Part shown: positions 16,153 through 25,575 of the stretch, one piece after another
Layout: each line of letters begins with the position of its first letter
How positions within the stretch are numbered: the stretch's first letter is position 1
Assembly (NCBI GenBank): GCA_963695835.1
Contig: CAVOHR010000003.1
Span: 372,001 to 436,000, forward strand
Length of the DNA stretch: 64,000 nt
Reading direction: 5' to 3'
Source: VRUE01 sp963695835
GTDB lineage: Bacteria; Actinomycetota; Thermoleophilia; Solirubrobacterales; 70-9
Program-made: the position numbers and the translations under genes
The notes under the pieces: model-generated
What the model was told of the DNA's origin: nothing
Seen by the model: only the letters and a program-made list of their open reading frames with translations
Databases searched by the model: none

Positions 16153-17814
16153 ATGGCGGCGAAGCTGCGAATACTGCCGCTCGGCGGCCTGGGCGAGATC
16201 GGCAAGAACATGACCGTGATCGAGTACGACGGCAGGATCGTCGTCGTCGACACCGGGCTGATGTTCCCGACCGCCGAGATGCTGGGCATCGACCTCGTCC
16301 TGCCCGACTTCTCCTACCTGCGCGACCGCGCCGAGGACATCGAGGCGATCGTCCTCACCCACGGCCACGAGGACCACGTCGGCGCGCTGCCCTACGTGCT
16401 GCGCGAGATCGGCATGCCGCCGGTCGTCTACGGCGGCCTGCTGACGATCGGCATGGTCCGCTCCAAGCTCGACGAGCACAAGCTGGGCGAGGCCCCGCTG
16501 GAGGAGCTGCCGGCCGGGGAGAAGGTGCAGGCGGGGCCCTTCGAGCTGGAGCTGGTCCACCTCTCGCACTCGATCCCCGACGCGCGCGGCGTGATCGTCG
16601 GCACCGAGCTGGGCAAGATGCTGATGACCGGCGACTACAAGTTCGACCAGACGCCGGTCGACGGCCGCCCGGCCGACATCTCGCGGCTCGCCGAACTCGG
16701 CCGCGACGGCCTGCTGCTGCTCTGCGGCGACTCGACCAACGCCGACCGGCCGGGGATCGCGCCGTCGGAGTCAAGCGTCGGCCCGGCGCTGCTGGAGACC
16801 TTCGGCGCCTGCAAGGGCCGGATCGTCGTCACCTCCTTCGCCTCCAACATCCACCGCGTCCAGCAGGTGATCGACGCCGCCGTCAAGCTCGACCGCCGCG
16901 TCGCCCTGGTCGGCCGCTCGATGCGCAAGAACTTCAACATCGCCTCCAACCTGGGCATCGCCAACGCGCCCTCCGGCCTGTTCATCCAGCCGCGCGAGAT
17001 CGAGGACTTCCCCGACGAGAGGGTGATCGTGATCTCGACCGGCAGCCAGGGCGAGCCGCTCTCGGCGCTGCGCCGGATGGCCAACAACGACCACCGCGAC
17101 GTCGAGCTGCACTCCGGCGACACGGTCGTCTTCTCGGCCACCCCGGTGCCCGGCAACGAGCGGGCGGTGAACGAGACGGTCGACCGCATCTACGAGATCG
17201 GCGCCTCGGTGGTCACCGCCAAGGACGCGCCGATCCACGCCTCCGGCCACGGCTGGCAGGAGGAGCTGAAGCTGATGCTCAACCTGACCAAACCGCGCTA
17301 CGTGATGCCGGTCCACGGCGACTACCAGCGGCTGCGCCTGCACGCCGAGCTGGCCGAATCGGTCGGCGTCGCCGCCGAGGACATCTTCCAGGGCCACAAC
17401 GGGCTGCCGCTCGAGGTCGACGAGGACGGCGCCCGCTTCGGCAAGGAGATCCACAGCGGCGTCATGTTCGTCGACGGGGTCAACGTCGGCGAGCCCGACG
17501 ACGTCGCGCTGCGCGACCGCCGCGAGATCTCCGCCGACGGGATCTTCATCGTCGTCGCGACGATCGCCTCCGACGACGGCAGCGTCGTCGCCGACCCGGA
17601 AGTGATCTTCCGCGGCGTCGCCTTCCTCGAAGAGGCCGACGCGCTGGTCGAGGAGCTGAAGGACGTGGTCGAGGACTCGCTCGAGGACGCCGCCGAGGCC
17701 GGCACCCGCGAGCTGCACCTGATCCAGGAAGACCTCCACGACGCGATCGGCAAGCTCGTCTACGAGAAGCTGCGGCGCCGGCCGATGATCCTGCCGGTCG
17801 TGGTCGAGGTCTGA
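16153..17814 (+). CDS. rnj: ribonuclease J
   Basis: Metallo-beta-lactamase/beta-CASP ribonuclease with endo- and 5'-to-3' exonuclease activity. The 553-residue protein has the zinc motif HGHEDH (70-75), a GDYKFDQTP motif, the beta-CASP region with STGSQGEPL, and the HASGHGWQEELK motif. It starts three bases after dapA and is followed by a strong hairpin terminator. Confidence 0.97.
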   Translation: MAAKLRILPLGGLGEIGKNMTVIEYDGRIVVVDTGLMFPTAEMLGIDLVLPDFSYLRDRAEDIEAIVLTHGHEDHVGALPYVLREIGMPPVVYGGLLTIGMVRSKLDEHKLGEAPLEELPAGEKVQAGPFELELVHLSHSIPDARGVIVGTELGKMLMTGDYKFDQTPVDGRPADISRLAELGRDGLLLLCGDSTNADRPGIAPSESSVGPALLETFGACKGRIVVTSFASNIHRVQQVIDAAVKLDRRVALVGRSMRKNFNIASNLGIANAPSGLFIQPREIEDFPDERVIVISTGSQGEPLSALRRMANNDHRDVELHSGDTVVFSATPVPGNERAVNETVDRIYEIGASVVTAKDAPIHASGHGWQEELKLMLNLTKPRYVMPVHGDYQRLRLHAELAESVGVAAEDIFQGHNGLPLEVDEDGARFGKEIHSGVMFVDGVNVGEPDDVALRDRREISADGIFIVVATIASDDGSVVADPEVIFRGVAFLEEADALVEELKDVVEDSLEDAAEAGTRELHLIQEDLHDAIGKLVYEKLRRRPMILPVVVEV

Positions 17815-17815
17815 G

Positions 17816-17856
17816 AAAGCCCGCCGGGCTGCGTTGGGGAGAACCCGGCGGGCTTT
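17816..17856. terminator. intrinsic terminator between convergent rnj and the sensor kinase gene
   Basis: AAAGCCCGCCGGG (17816-17828) pairs perfectly with CCCGGCGGGCTTT (17844-17856), 13 bp around a 15-nt loop. The short T run on each strand suggests it works in both directions for the two converging genes. Confidence 0.9.
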
Positions 17857-17890
17857 GTGTCTCGTCCGCCGGGGAACCTAAGCCGGGCCG

Positions 17891-17917
17891 CTAAACCCGG
17901 TCTAAAGCGGCGCTAAT
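17891..17917. promoter_or_regulatory. three CTAAA-type boxes at exact 11-bp spacing
   Basis: CTAAA begins at 17891, CTAAA at 17902 and CTAAT at 17913, so each unit starts 11 bp after the last. The block covers the last codons of the sensor kinase gene. OmpR-family regulators bind direct repeats with one helical turn spacing. The reverse complement TTTAG recurs at the same spacing near the regulator promoter (20168-20183). Confidence 0.5.
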
Positions 17918-19366
17918 TACTCGCTCAGATCTTGCCCGCGGCAGGCGGATGCGGAAGAGGGCGCCGCCGCTCTCGGACTCGGTCGCCTCGACGCTGCCGC
18001 CGTGCGAGGCGGCGACCGCGCGGACGATCGCCAGGCCGAGGCCGCTGCCGCCGCGCCCCGCTGTGTCGGCTGGGCCTGCGCCGCGGACGAAGCGGTCGAA
18101 GATCTGCTCGCGCATCTCGGGCGGGACTCCCGGCCCGTCGTCGGCGACCTCGACCACCGCGTCCCTCCCGGCGGCGCGCAGGCGCAGCTCGATCGCCGAA
18201 CCGGGCGGCGTGTGGCGGACGGCGTTGTCGAGCAGGTTGAGGATCATCCGGTGCAGCTCGTCGGGATTGCCGTCGACCGGCAGCGGCCGGCCGTTGTCGA
18301 TCCGCAACTCGCGTTCGCCGGTCGTCGGCGCCACCTCGGCTGCCGCGTTGCCGGCGATCTCGGCCAGGTCGCAGCGGGTGCGGGCGGCGAGCCGGCCGGC
18401 GTCGGCGCGGGCGAGCAGCAGCAGGTCGGTGACCAGCCGGCTCATCCGGCTCGAGGAGCGCAGGGCGGAGTCGACCATTTCCCGCTCCTCGTCGTGTGTC
18501 GGTTCGTCGAGCGAGGCCTGTAGCAGCTCCAGGTTGGCGAGGATGCTGGTCAGTGGCGTGCGCAGCTCGTGCGAGGCGTCGGCGACGAACTCGCGCTGCT
18601 TCTTCAGCGCCGCTTCGCGCTCGGCCCGGGCGGCGTCGAGCGAGCGCAGCATCTGCTCGAGCGTGCGCGCCAGCTCGCCCACCTCGTCGTCGACCCGCGG
18701 CTCCGGCATATGTCCGGAGGGGTCGCCGGTGTCGGCGATCTCGCGCGCGGTCGCGGTCAGCGAGGAGATCGGCCGCATCGCCCGCCGCGCGATCGCCAGG
18801 CCGGCGAGGCTGGCGAGCAGCGTCGCCCCCAGGACCCCGGCGGCGATCAGCACCCAGAGCCGGTCGACGGTCGAATCGACGTGCTGTTCGTTGCGCCCGT
18901 ACTGGACGAAGCCGGCGATGCGGCCGCTCTGGCGGCTGCGCAGGACGGCGGTGACGACGCGCATCTCGCCCAGCTGGTGGACGCCGGGAACCGGTGGGCC
19001 CAGCTCCGCCGCGTTCGGGCTCGAGTCGAGCTGCTGCCCGTTCGCGTCGAAGATCCGCACCGAGGCATCGTTGGGGCTGACGAAATCGGCCAGGTCGGGC
19101 TCGCGGATGATCAGCGTGTTGGTGATCGTGTCGACGATCTGCACCTGCGAGGCGAGGGTCGAGACGGCGCCGGTCATCTCGCGGTTGAAGTCGTCGCGCA
19201 CCCGCTGCGCCGCGAGGTTGCCGACGATCGCCCCGAACAGCACCAGGATCGCCAGGGTCAGCCCGGCGGAGACGGCGGCCAGACGCCAGCGCACCGGCCA
19301 GTTCCGAAATGGCGATCCCAGGCGTCGCCATGCGGCGTCCTCGGTCGTCCTCCTCGGGTCACGCAC
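17891..19366 (-). CDS. sensor histidine kinase
   Basis: The 491-residue membrane kinase has a first transmembrane helix at about 28-50, an extracytoplasmic sensor region to about 168, a second helix at about 170-193, a HAMP domain, and the HisKA motif FVADASHELRTPL with phosphorylated H266. The ATPase domain has NLLDNAVRHT, DDGPGVPPEM and GSGLGLAIV. It lies 64 nt downstream of an OmpR-type regulator on the same strand, so the two form a two-component system. It resembles the MprB/PhoR style. The signal sensed is unknown. Confidence 0.94.
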   Translation of the reverse strand: MRDPRRTTEDAAWRRLGSPFRNWPVRWRLAAVSAGLTLAILVLFGAIVGNLAAQRVRDDFNREMTGAVSTLASQVQIVDTITNTLIIREPDLADFVSPNDASVRIFDANGQQLDSSPNAAELGPPVPGVHQLGEMRVVTAVLRSRQSGRIAGFVQYGRNEQHVDSTVDRLWVLIAAGVLGATLLASLAGLAIARRAMRPISSLTATAREIADTGDPSGHMPEPRVDDEVGELARTLEQMLRSLDAARAEREAALKKQREFVADASHELRTPLTSILANLELLQASLDEPTHDEEREMVDSALRSSSRMSRLVTDLLLLARADAGRLAARTRCDLAEIAGNAAAEVAPTTGERELRIDNGRPLPVDGNPDELHRMILNLLDNAVRHTPPGSAIELRLRAAGRDAVVEVADDGPGVPPEMREQIFDRFVRGAGPADTAGRGGSGLGLAIVRAVAASHGGSVEATESESGGALFRIRLPRARSERVISAALDRV

Positions 19367-19430
19367 TAGAAGTGCGCTCCCCTCGTCGTCCTCCCTGCGT
19401 CCTTGCCTGGCAACGCCTGGAATTCGCCAT

Positions 19431-20126
19431 TTATGCCTTTAAGACATACCCGGCGCCGCGCTTGGTGTGCAGGAGCCGTGTCTCGTCGCCTTCCTCCAGC
19501 TTGCGGCGCAGGTTTGAGATGAAGACGTCGATCGTGTTGGTCGCCGCCATCGGGTCGTAGCCCCAGACCTCGTCGAGCAGGCGCTCGCGCGAGACGACCA
19601 GGCGCTCGTTGCGCATCAGGTATTCGAGCAGCTCGAACTCGCGATTGGTCAGCTCGACCTCGCGCCCGCCGCGCTTCACCTCGCGCGTGTCGGGGTTGAG
19701 CGTCAGGTCCCCGACCTGTAGCGAGGCGGAGCCGCGCGGCGGGCGGCGGCGCAGCAGCGCCCGGATCCGCGCCAGCAGCTCCTTGCGCTCGAAGGGCTTG
19801 ACCAGGTAGTCGTCGGCGCCGCTGTCGAGCCCGCCGACCCGGTCCTCGGTCTCCGCCCGGGCGGTCAGCATCAGGATCGGCACGTCGCTGTCGGCGCGCA
19901 GCCGGCGACAGACCTCGACCCCGTCCATCCGCGGCAGCCCCAGATCGAGCACCACCAGATCCGGCACGAAGCCGGCGGCGACGTCGAGCGCCTCGACCCC
20001 GTCGCCGGACGTCCGCACCTCATAGCCCTCGTTCCGCAGCGAGCGCCGCAGCACGTCGGCGATGTCCTCGTCGTCCTCGACGACGAGCACCCTGCCACCC
20101 ACGAGATCCGTTTCCGCTGCAAGCAC
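19431..20126 (-). CDS. OmpR/PhoB-family response regulator
   Basis: The 231-residue protein has a receiver domain with the acidic pocket VVEDDED, phospho-acceptor D61, T88 and K110 (YLVKPF), then a winged-helix DNA-binding domain with RGAGYVL at the end. It starts with GTG; a TAACAT hexamer lies 7 nt upstream, suggesting a leaderless message. It is the partner of the kinase encoded just downstream. TTTAG boxes behind its promoter suggest autoregulation. Confidence 0.95.
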   Translation of the reverse strand: MLAAETDLVGGRVLVVEDDEDIADVLRRSLRNEGYEVRTSGDGVEALDVAAGFVPDLVVLDLGLPRMDGVEVCRRLRADSDVPILMLTARAETEDRVGGLDSGADDYLVKPFERKELLARIRALLRRRPPRGSASLQVGDLTLNPDTREVKRGGREVELTNREFELLEYLMRNERLVVSRERLLDEVWGYDPMAATNTIDVFISNLRRKLEEGDETRLLHTKRGAGYVLKA

Positions 20127-20133
20127 TCAGCCG

Positions 20134-20139
20134 ATGTTA
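20134..20139 (-). promoter_or_regulatory. candidate -10 (TAACAT) for the response regulator
   Basis: On the reverse strand TAACAT is followed by 7 nt and then the GTG start, matching the leaderless spacing seen elsewhere in the window. Confidence 0.5.
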
Positions 20140-20167
20140 GCCCCACCGCGACGCATCTCGGCGTGCT

Positions 20168-20183
20168 TTTAGCGCGAATTTAG
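20168..20183. promoter_or_regulatory. two TTTAG boxes at 11-bp spacing
   Basis: TTTAG at 20168-20172 and 20179-20183 are one helical turn apart, located about 30-50 bp upstream of the regulator's -10. This is where an activator or autoregulator of the OmpR family would bind. The units are the reverse complement of the CTAAA boxes at 17891-17917. Confidence 0.5.
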
Positions 20184-20272
20184 GACCCGGCCCGCGCCGT
20201 CTTGCGGATGCTCCGAGGCGGTTCCGCGGGACCCGAGCGGAATCGGCTGCTCAGCGTGTCGACGCAGCCGGC

Positions 20273-20302
20273 TTGACGGGCCTGCCTCAGCAGGGGTAAG
20301 CT
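20273..20302 (+). promoter_or_regulatory. sigma-70-like promoter for the GEVED-domain gene
   Basis: TTGACG (20273-20278) and TAAGCT (20297-20302) are separated by 18 bp. The start codon lies 20 nt after the -10, so a short leader is expected. This is the best -35/-10 pair in the window. Confidence 0.6.
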
Positions 20303-20322
20303 CGGCGTTCGGCGGCTCAGGG

Positions 20323-21924
20323 ATGGGCCTAATGGGGGAGATTGCTCGGTTGGCCAAGCGGGTAGGCATAGGAGGGGTGGCGCTTGCGTGGCTCGGCGTG
20401 CTCAGCCTTACCCCGGCCGCGCTGGGGGCCGGGGGCGGCGCGGACTTCGGCGATGCGCCCGACGGCGCCCGGGCCGGGTACTCGACCGCGCCGGGCGTGA
20501 TCGGCCACTTCCCCTCGAAGGCGGCGAGGCCCGGCCCGCGCCACGTCCCTGTTTCCTCGTTCTACCTGGGTGCGGGCGAGAGCGCCGAGGCCAACTCGCG
20601 CCAAGTCAACAAGGACACCGTCGACGACGGCGCCTCGGTAAGCCTCACGAAGTGCGGTTCCAGCACCCTCAAGGTGGTGCTGAACGGCGCCGCGTTGCCG
20701 GCGGCGACGCGCACCTCCGCGCACGTCGCCTATGTCAATGCCTGGTTCGACTGGAACCGCGACGGCGATTGGGCGGATTCCAGCGACAAATGCAGCTCGG
20801 AGTGGGCGATCCGCAACCTGCCGGTCTCGATGGACAAGCTTGCGCCCGACGGCATCGCCGTGCTCCCGATCGGCTTTAAGGCCGGCAGCCATACCAGCGA
20901 CATCTGGGACCGCGTCACGCTGACCCTCGACCAGCCGGTCGCCGGCCCCGACGGAGGCGGCGCGGCCACGCCATATGTGAGCGGCGAGACCGAGGACTAC
21001 CTGATCCCACCCGGCACGGTCGGGGGGCCACCGCATCTGCCGCACCTCAAGGAACCGCCCCCGGAAGAAGAAATCATCTGGAGAAGGAGGAAGAGGAAGC
21101 TACCGCCTAACGAAGAACCGCCGCCGAAGAAGCCGGGAAAGTTCACGGTCTCCTGCGCGCCCGAACCGGCTGTGATCCCCCATGGCGGCACCGCGACCGT
21201 GAAGTTCGTGATCGTCGACGAAGGCAAGGGCTGGATCTTCGGTTCTCCCTCGACCCAGAAAGGCCCCGGCGGAAAGGCGTCGGTGACGCCGGTGAAACCG
21301 CAGCCGGGAGGTGTTCCTCCCGGGTTCGTGGCAGCCGACGGCTTCAAGCAGAGCGGCAGCAAGGTCGACCCGCCGCTGCGCATCCAGGTGGTTGTCGTCA
21401 AGTTCGCCTTCAGGCGCGGGAAGCAGACCCAGAACCTCAGCTGCAAGGTGCTGATCGTCCACTGGGGCCACGGGAACCCGAACCCGTTCCTGCCCCGCGT
21501 GGTCTGCGAAGGGTCGTGTCGGACCTCCGAGCCGCCCAAGGGAGGGACCACCGGGACGAGCAGCCCCCAACCGAGCCCCGAACCGCTCAAGGGGAGCGGG
21601 GCGCTGCAGGAAATACATCCCAATTCGTTCTTCGACGTCTTCTTCTCGCTCCCGGTCGAGCGCTTCAAGGTCGTTCTGCCCAGCAGCAACCAGGTGTCTA
21701 ACGTCGTCACTCTGCCCGCCGCGCCTTATACGTGCGCGCCAGACACGTCGGTCACGGCGAACGACACGGTGCTCTGCTCGGGTAGCCTGCCCGCAAACGT
21801 TCACGCGCAGGGAACTTTCTCGGCTACCGACTCGATAGCCGGCGGCACCGCCCAGCTCTTCGGGGTGCAGCAGGGCTCGACGTCCTTCGAGGGCCCCTTT
21901 ACGGTTACCGGGCCCGGGCCCTGA
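20323..21924 (+). CDS. secreted GEVED-domain protein
   Basis: The 533-residue protein begins with a signal peptide (basic start, hydrophobic core around VALAWLGVLSLTPAALG, cleavage near residue 36). It then has a GEVED-type domain with DFGDAPD (41-47), WFDWNRDGDW and GETEDYL, motifs seen in extracellular and surface proteins. After a Pro/Lys-rich linker come beta-rich Cys-containing segments. Either ATG 20323 or 20332 could be used. It stands alone next to the two-component genes, so it could be a target of that system, which is inference. Exact role unknown. Confidence 0.8.
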   Translation: MGLMGEIARLAKRVGIGGVALAWLGVLSLTPAALGAGGGADFGDAPDGARAGYSTAPGVIGHFPSKAARPGPRHVPVSSFYLGAGESAEANSRQVNKDTVDDGASVSLTKCGSSTLKVVLNGAALPAATRTSAHVAYVNAWFDWNRDGDWADSSDKCSSEWAIRNLPVSMDKLAPDGIAVLPIGFKAGSHTSDIWDRVTLTLDQPVAGPDGGGAATPYVSGETEDYLIPPGTVGGPPHLPHLKEPPPEEEIIWRRRKRKLPPNEEPPPKKPGKFTVSCAPEPAVIPHGGTATVKFVIVDEGKGWIFGSPSTQKGPGGKASVTPVKPQPGGVPPGFVAADGFKQSGSKVDPPLRIQVVVVKFAFRRGKQTQNLSCKVLIVHWGHGNPNPFLPRVVCEGSCRTSEPPKGGTTGTSSPQPSPEPLKGSGALQEIHPNSFFDVFFSLPVERFKVVLPSSNQVSNVVTLPAAPYTCAPDTSVTANDTVLCSGSLPANVHAQGTFSATDSIAGGTAQLFGVQQGSTSFEGPFTVTGPGP

Positions 21925-22056
21925 GTCAGAGCACCATCCGATCGGTCGGACGGCTATCGAACGAAGGTCGGCACGATTTAGGCACGGAGATAGCGGGGAA
22001 GGCGCGCTTTCGGGCGCAGTTGCCATCTGCCCCGGTTGGCATGATCGATCTCGCCC
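21925..22056. other. intergenic region upstream of dnaE
   Basis: 132 bp with a small hairpin potential (GCGCGCTTTCGGGCGC) and a TTGCCA hexamer at 22020-22025 that could serve as a -35. No convincing TAnnnT hexamer lies near the dnaE GTG start. Confidence 0.4.
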
Positions 22057-25000
22057 GTGAGCTCTGCCGCCGCCGTCCATCTCCATGCCCACAGCGAGTA
22101 CTCGCTGCTTGACGGCGCCTGCAAGATCGATGCGATGGCGGCGCGGGCGGCGGAGCTGGGGCAGCCGGCGCTGGGGCTGACCGACCACGGCGTGATGAAC
22201 GGCGCCGTCGACCTCTACAAGGCCTGCCGCAAGCACGGGATCAAGCCGATCGCCGGGCTCGAGGCCTACCTCGTCGACGACGTCGCCGCGGTCAAGGAGA
22301 AGCCCAAGTACGAGCGCAACCACATAACGCTGCTGGCCGAGAGCGACGCCGGCTTCGCCAACCTGGTCAAGCTCACCTCGGCCGGCTTCCTCGAGGGCTT
22401 CTCGCGCGGCAAGGCCAACGTCGACATGGAGCTGCTCGCCCGGCACGCCGAGGGCGTCATCGCCCTCACCGGCTGCCTGCAGTCGCGCTTCTGCCGCCGC
22501 CTGGTCGAAGAGCGCGCCGACGACGCCCGCGCCCACGTCGACGACCTGATCCAGGCCTTCGGGCCCGAGCAGGTCTACTTCGAGGTGCAGAAGAACGGGA
22601 TCGAGGAGCAGGAGAAGGCCAACCGGGGCATCGTCCGCCTCGCCCGCGAGCTGGGCCGGCCGCTGGTCGGCACCGCCGACGTCCACTACCTGCGCCGCGA
22701 GGACTTCGACAACCACGCGGCGCTGCTCTGCGTGCAGACCAAGTCGACCCTGGAGGCGCCGAAGCTGAGCTTCGACACCAACGAGTTCTTCCTCAAGAGC
22801 AACGAGGAGATGGGCGAGTCCTTCGCCGAGTGGCCCGAGGCGATCCCGACCACGCTGGAGATCGCCGAGCGCTGCTCGCTGGAGATCGAGCTCGGCAGCC
22901 TGCTGCTGCCCCGCTACCCGACCGAGGACGGCGAGGAGCCGGAGGCGATGCTGCGGCGGATCGCCGGCGAGGGCCTGCGCGCCCGCTACGGCGACCCGCC
23001 GCCGGCCGAGGCGGTCGAGCGGATGGAACTCGAGCTCGGGGTGATCGAGGAGATGGGCTTCTCCTCCTACTTCCTGATCGTCTGGGACTTCGTCCGCTAC
23101 GCAAAGCAGAACGGCGTCGCCGTCGGCCCCGGCCGTGGCTCTGCCGCCGGCTCGATCGTCTCCTACATCCTCAAGATCACCGACCTCGACCCGCTTGCCA
23201 ACGACCTCCTCTTCGAGCGCTTCCTCAACCCCGGCCGCAAATCGATGCCGGACATCGACATCGACTTCTCGGTTCGCGGCCGCGAGCGGATGATCCGCTA
23301 CGTCGGCGACAAGTACGGGCGCGAATCGGTCGCCCAGATCATCACCTTCGGCAAGATGGCGCCGCGCGCCGCGACCCGCGACGCCGCCCGCGTGCTCGGC
23401 TTCGACTACGGCACCGGCGACCGCCTCGCGAAGCAGATTCCCGAGCCGATCATGGGCCGCAGCCCCTCCTTCGCGGAATGCCTGGAGCAGGGGCAGGAGC
23501 TGAAGAGGACCTACGACGCAGAGCCGGACGCGAAGCGGATCGTCGACGTCGCCCAGGGGCTCGAGGGGATCATCCGCAATAACTCGATCCACGCCGCCGC
23601 GGTGGTGATCGCCGACCGGCCGCTGCAGGAGATCGTGCCGCTGCAACTGGCCGAGGACCGCAGCAGCGGTGGGGAGAAGGGGGAGAGGCAGTACAAGATC
23701 GTCACCCAGTACTCGATGGGCCCGATCGAGGAGATCGGGCTGTTGAAGATGGACTTCCTCGGCCTCCGCAACCTCGACGTGATCGAGGACGCGATCGAGA
23801 TCGTCCGTCGCTCGCGCGGCGTCGAGCTGGAGATGGCCGAGATCCCGATGGACGACGCGAGGACCTTCGAGATGCTGGCGGGCGGCGACGGCACCGGCGT
23901 CTTCCAGCTCGAGTCGGAGGGCATGCGCGAGGCGATGAAGAAGGTGCGGCCGACCGGCTTCGACGACATCGTCGCCCTGGTCGCCCTCTACCGGCCCGGC
24001 GCGATGCGCTACATCGACGTCTACGCGAAGGGCAAGCGCAACCCCGACTCGGTGACCTACGCCGACGAGCGCTTGCGGCCGATCACTCAGCCGACCTACG
24101 GCTGCGTCCTCTACCAGGAGCAGTTGATGGAGATCGCCAAGCAGATGGCCGGCTTCAGCCCCTCCGAGGCGGACGACCTGCGCAAGGCGATCGGCAAGAA
24201 GAAGCGCGACCTGATGGCGACGATGAAGGACAAGTTCCTGGAGGGGATGGAGGCCTCGGGGACGGCGGCGAAGGTGGCGAGCGAGATGTGGTCGCTGATG
24301 GAGGCGGCCGCCGACTACTCCTTCAACAAGTCCCACGCCGCCTGCTACGGGCTGATCGCCTACCGCACCGCCTACCTCAAGGCCAACTACCCGGCCGAGT
24401 ACATGGCGGCGGTGATCTCCTCGGTGATGAACACCAAAGACAAGGTCCCGTTCTTCGTCAACCGCTGCGCCGAGATGGGGATCGACGTGCTACCGCCCGA
24501 CGTCAACTCCTCCGACCACGACTTCGTGGTCAGCGAGAAGGCGATCCGCTTCGGCCTCGACGCGGTCAAGAACGTCGGCCACAGCGCGGTCGAGGCGATC
24601 CTGCGGGCGCGCGAGGACTCCCCGATCGCCTCGATCTGGGACTTCTGCGAGCGGGTCGACGCGCGCGCGGTCAACAAACGGGCGATCGAATGCCTGGTCA
24701 AGTGCGGCGCCCTCGACTCGACCGGGGCGACTCGCAAGGGGATGCTGGAGGCGCTGCCGGCGGCGCAGTCGGCCGGGCAGAAAGCGCAGGAGGACGCGCA
24801 GCTCGGCCAGGGCTCGATTTTCGACTTCGGCGACGGCACGGCGGGCGGATCCTCGCAGGCCCACCACCGGCCGCCGATCTCGGCCGCCGAGTTCGAGCGC
24901 CGCGAGCTGCTGGCGATGGAGAAGGAGACGCTGGGTACCTACCTCTCCTCGCACCCGCTGTCGGAAGTGCGCGAGGCGCTGCGCGCCCGCGTCGACTGCG

Positions 25001-25566
25001 GCCTGGCGGGGCTGGCCGGCAAGCCGGACGGCTCCTGGGTGACGGTCGGCGGGATCGTCGCCGAGTGCAAGAAGATCCGCACCAAGAGCGGCACGCAGAT
25101 GATGTTCGCGACGCTCGACGACGTCGAGGGGCAGGTCGAGATGCTGATCTTCAAGGCCGACCAGGCGGAGAGCGCGACGGCGATCGAGCCCGACGCGGTC
25201 GTCCTCGTCCGCGGCCGGATCGACCACAAGGAGCGCGGCGAGACGAAGCTCGTCGTGCAGGAGGCGGAGCGCTTCGAACCCGACAGCGAGGAGATCGCCC
25301 GCGCCGGCGCCGCCACGAGGGAACCGGCGGAACCGCTGCGGCTGACGATCGACGCGGCGAAGCTGCGGTTGCCCGGGGTGTTCGACCAGCTGAAGGAAGT
25401 CTTCGAGCACCACAGGGGCGAAGCCGACGTCCACCTGGCGATTCGCGGCGAGGACGGCAGGCCGACCGAGATGAAGCTCGGCGACGGCTACCGGGTGCGG
25501 CTGTCGAGCGGACTGCGCGCCGAGCTGGACCAGATCCTCGGCGGCGCCGATGCCCTGGCCGCCTAG
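22057..25566 (+). CDS. dnaE: DNA polymerase III alpha subunit
   Basis: Catalytic subunit of the replicative polymerase. The 1169-residue protein has an N-terminal PHP domain (HLHAHSEYSLLDG), the polymerase core with GPGRGSAAGS and catalytic PDIDIDF, then KMDFLGLRNL, the FNKSHAACYG motif, a helix-hairpin-helix segment and a C-terminal OB fold (WVTVGGIVAECKKIRTKSG). The domain order is that of the DnaE1 group. It starts with GTG. The TAG stop forms part of a possible -10 for the next gene. Confidence 0.97.
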   Translation: MSSAAAVHLHAHSEYSLLDGACKIDAMAARAAELGQPALGLTDHGVMNGAVDLYKACRKHGIKPIAGLEAYLVDDVAAVKEKPKYERNHITLLAESDAGFANLVKLTSAGFLEGFSRGKANVDMELLARHAEGVIALTGCLQSRFCRRLVEERADDARAHVDDLIQAFGPEQVYFEVQKNGIEEQEKANRGIVRLARELGRPLVGTADVHYLRREDFDNHAALLCVQTKSTLEAPKLSFDTNEFFLKSNEEMGESFAEWPEAIPTTLEIAERCSLEIELGSLLLPRYPTEDGEEPEAMLRRIAGEGLRARYGDPPPAEAVERMELELGVIEEMGFSSYFLIVWDFVRYAKQNGVAVGPGRGSAAGSIVSYILKITDLDPLANDLLFERFLNPGRKSMPDIDIDFSVRGRERMIRYVGDKYGRESVAQIITFGKMAPRAATRDAARVLGFDYGTGDRLAKQIPEPIMGRSPSFAECLEQGQELKRTYDAEPDAKRIVDVAQGLEGIIRNNSIHAAAVVIADRPLQEIVPLQLAEDRSSGGEKGERQYKIVTQYSMGPIEEIGLLKMDFLGLRNLDVIEDAIEIVRRSRGVELEMAEIPMDDARTFEMLAGGDGTGVFQLESEGMREAMKKVRPTGFDDIVALVALYRPGAMRYIDVYAKGKRNPDSVTYADERLRPITQPTYGCVLYQEQLMEIAKQMAGFSPSEADDLRKAIGKKKRDLMATMKDKFLEGMEASGTAAKVASEMWSLMEAAADYSFNKSHAACYGLIAYRTAYLKANYPAEYMAAVISSVMNTKDKVPFFVNRCAEMGIDVLPPDVNSSDHDFVVSEKAIRFGLDAVKNVGHSAVEAILRAREDSPIASIWDFCERVDARAVNKRAIECLVKCGALDSTGATRKGMLEALPAAQSAGQKAQEDAQLGQGSIFDFGDGTAGGSSQAHHRPPISAAEFERRELLAMEKETLGTYLSSHPLSEVREALRARVDCGLAGLAGKPDGSWVTVGGIVAECKKIRTKSGTQMMFATLDDVEGQVEMLIFKADQAESATAIEPDAVVLVRGRIDHKERGETKLVVQEAERFEPDSEEIARAGAATREPAEPLRLTIDAAKLRLPGVFDQLKEVFEHHRGEADVHLAIRGEDGRPTEMKLGDGYRVRLSSGLRAELDQILGGADALAA

Positions 25567-25569
25567 ACT
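25564..25569 (+). promoter_or_regulatory. candidate -10 (TAGACT) for the Cys-rich gene
   Basis: TAGACT begins with the dnaE stop codon and ends 6 nt before GTG 25576. The position fits a leaderless transcript. Confidence 0.4.
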
Positions 25570-25575
25570 TTTGGT

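Noticed and set aside
19367..19430. Separate promoter for the sensor kinase
   Set aside because: The 64-nt gap shows no convincing -10 near the kinase start, so cotranscription from the regulator is simpler.
21100..24336. A 1078-codon open frame antisense to the GEVED gene and dnaE
   Set aside because: The same shadow effect; dnaE motifs are complete on the other strand.
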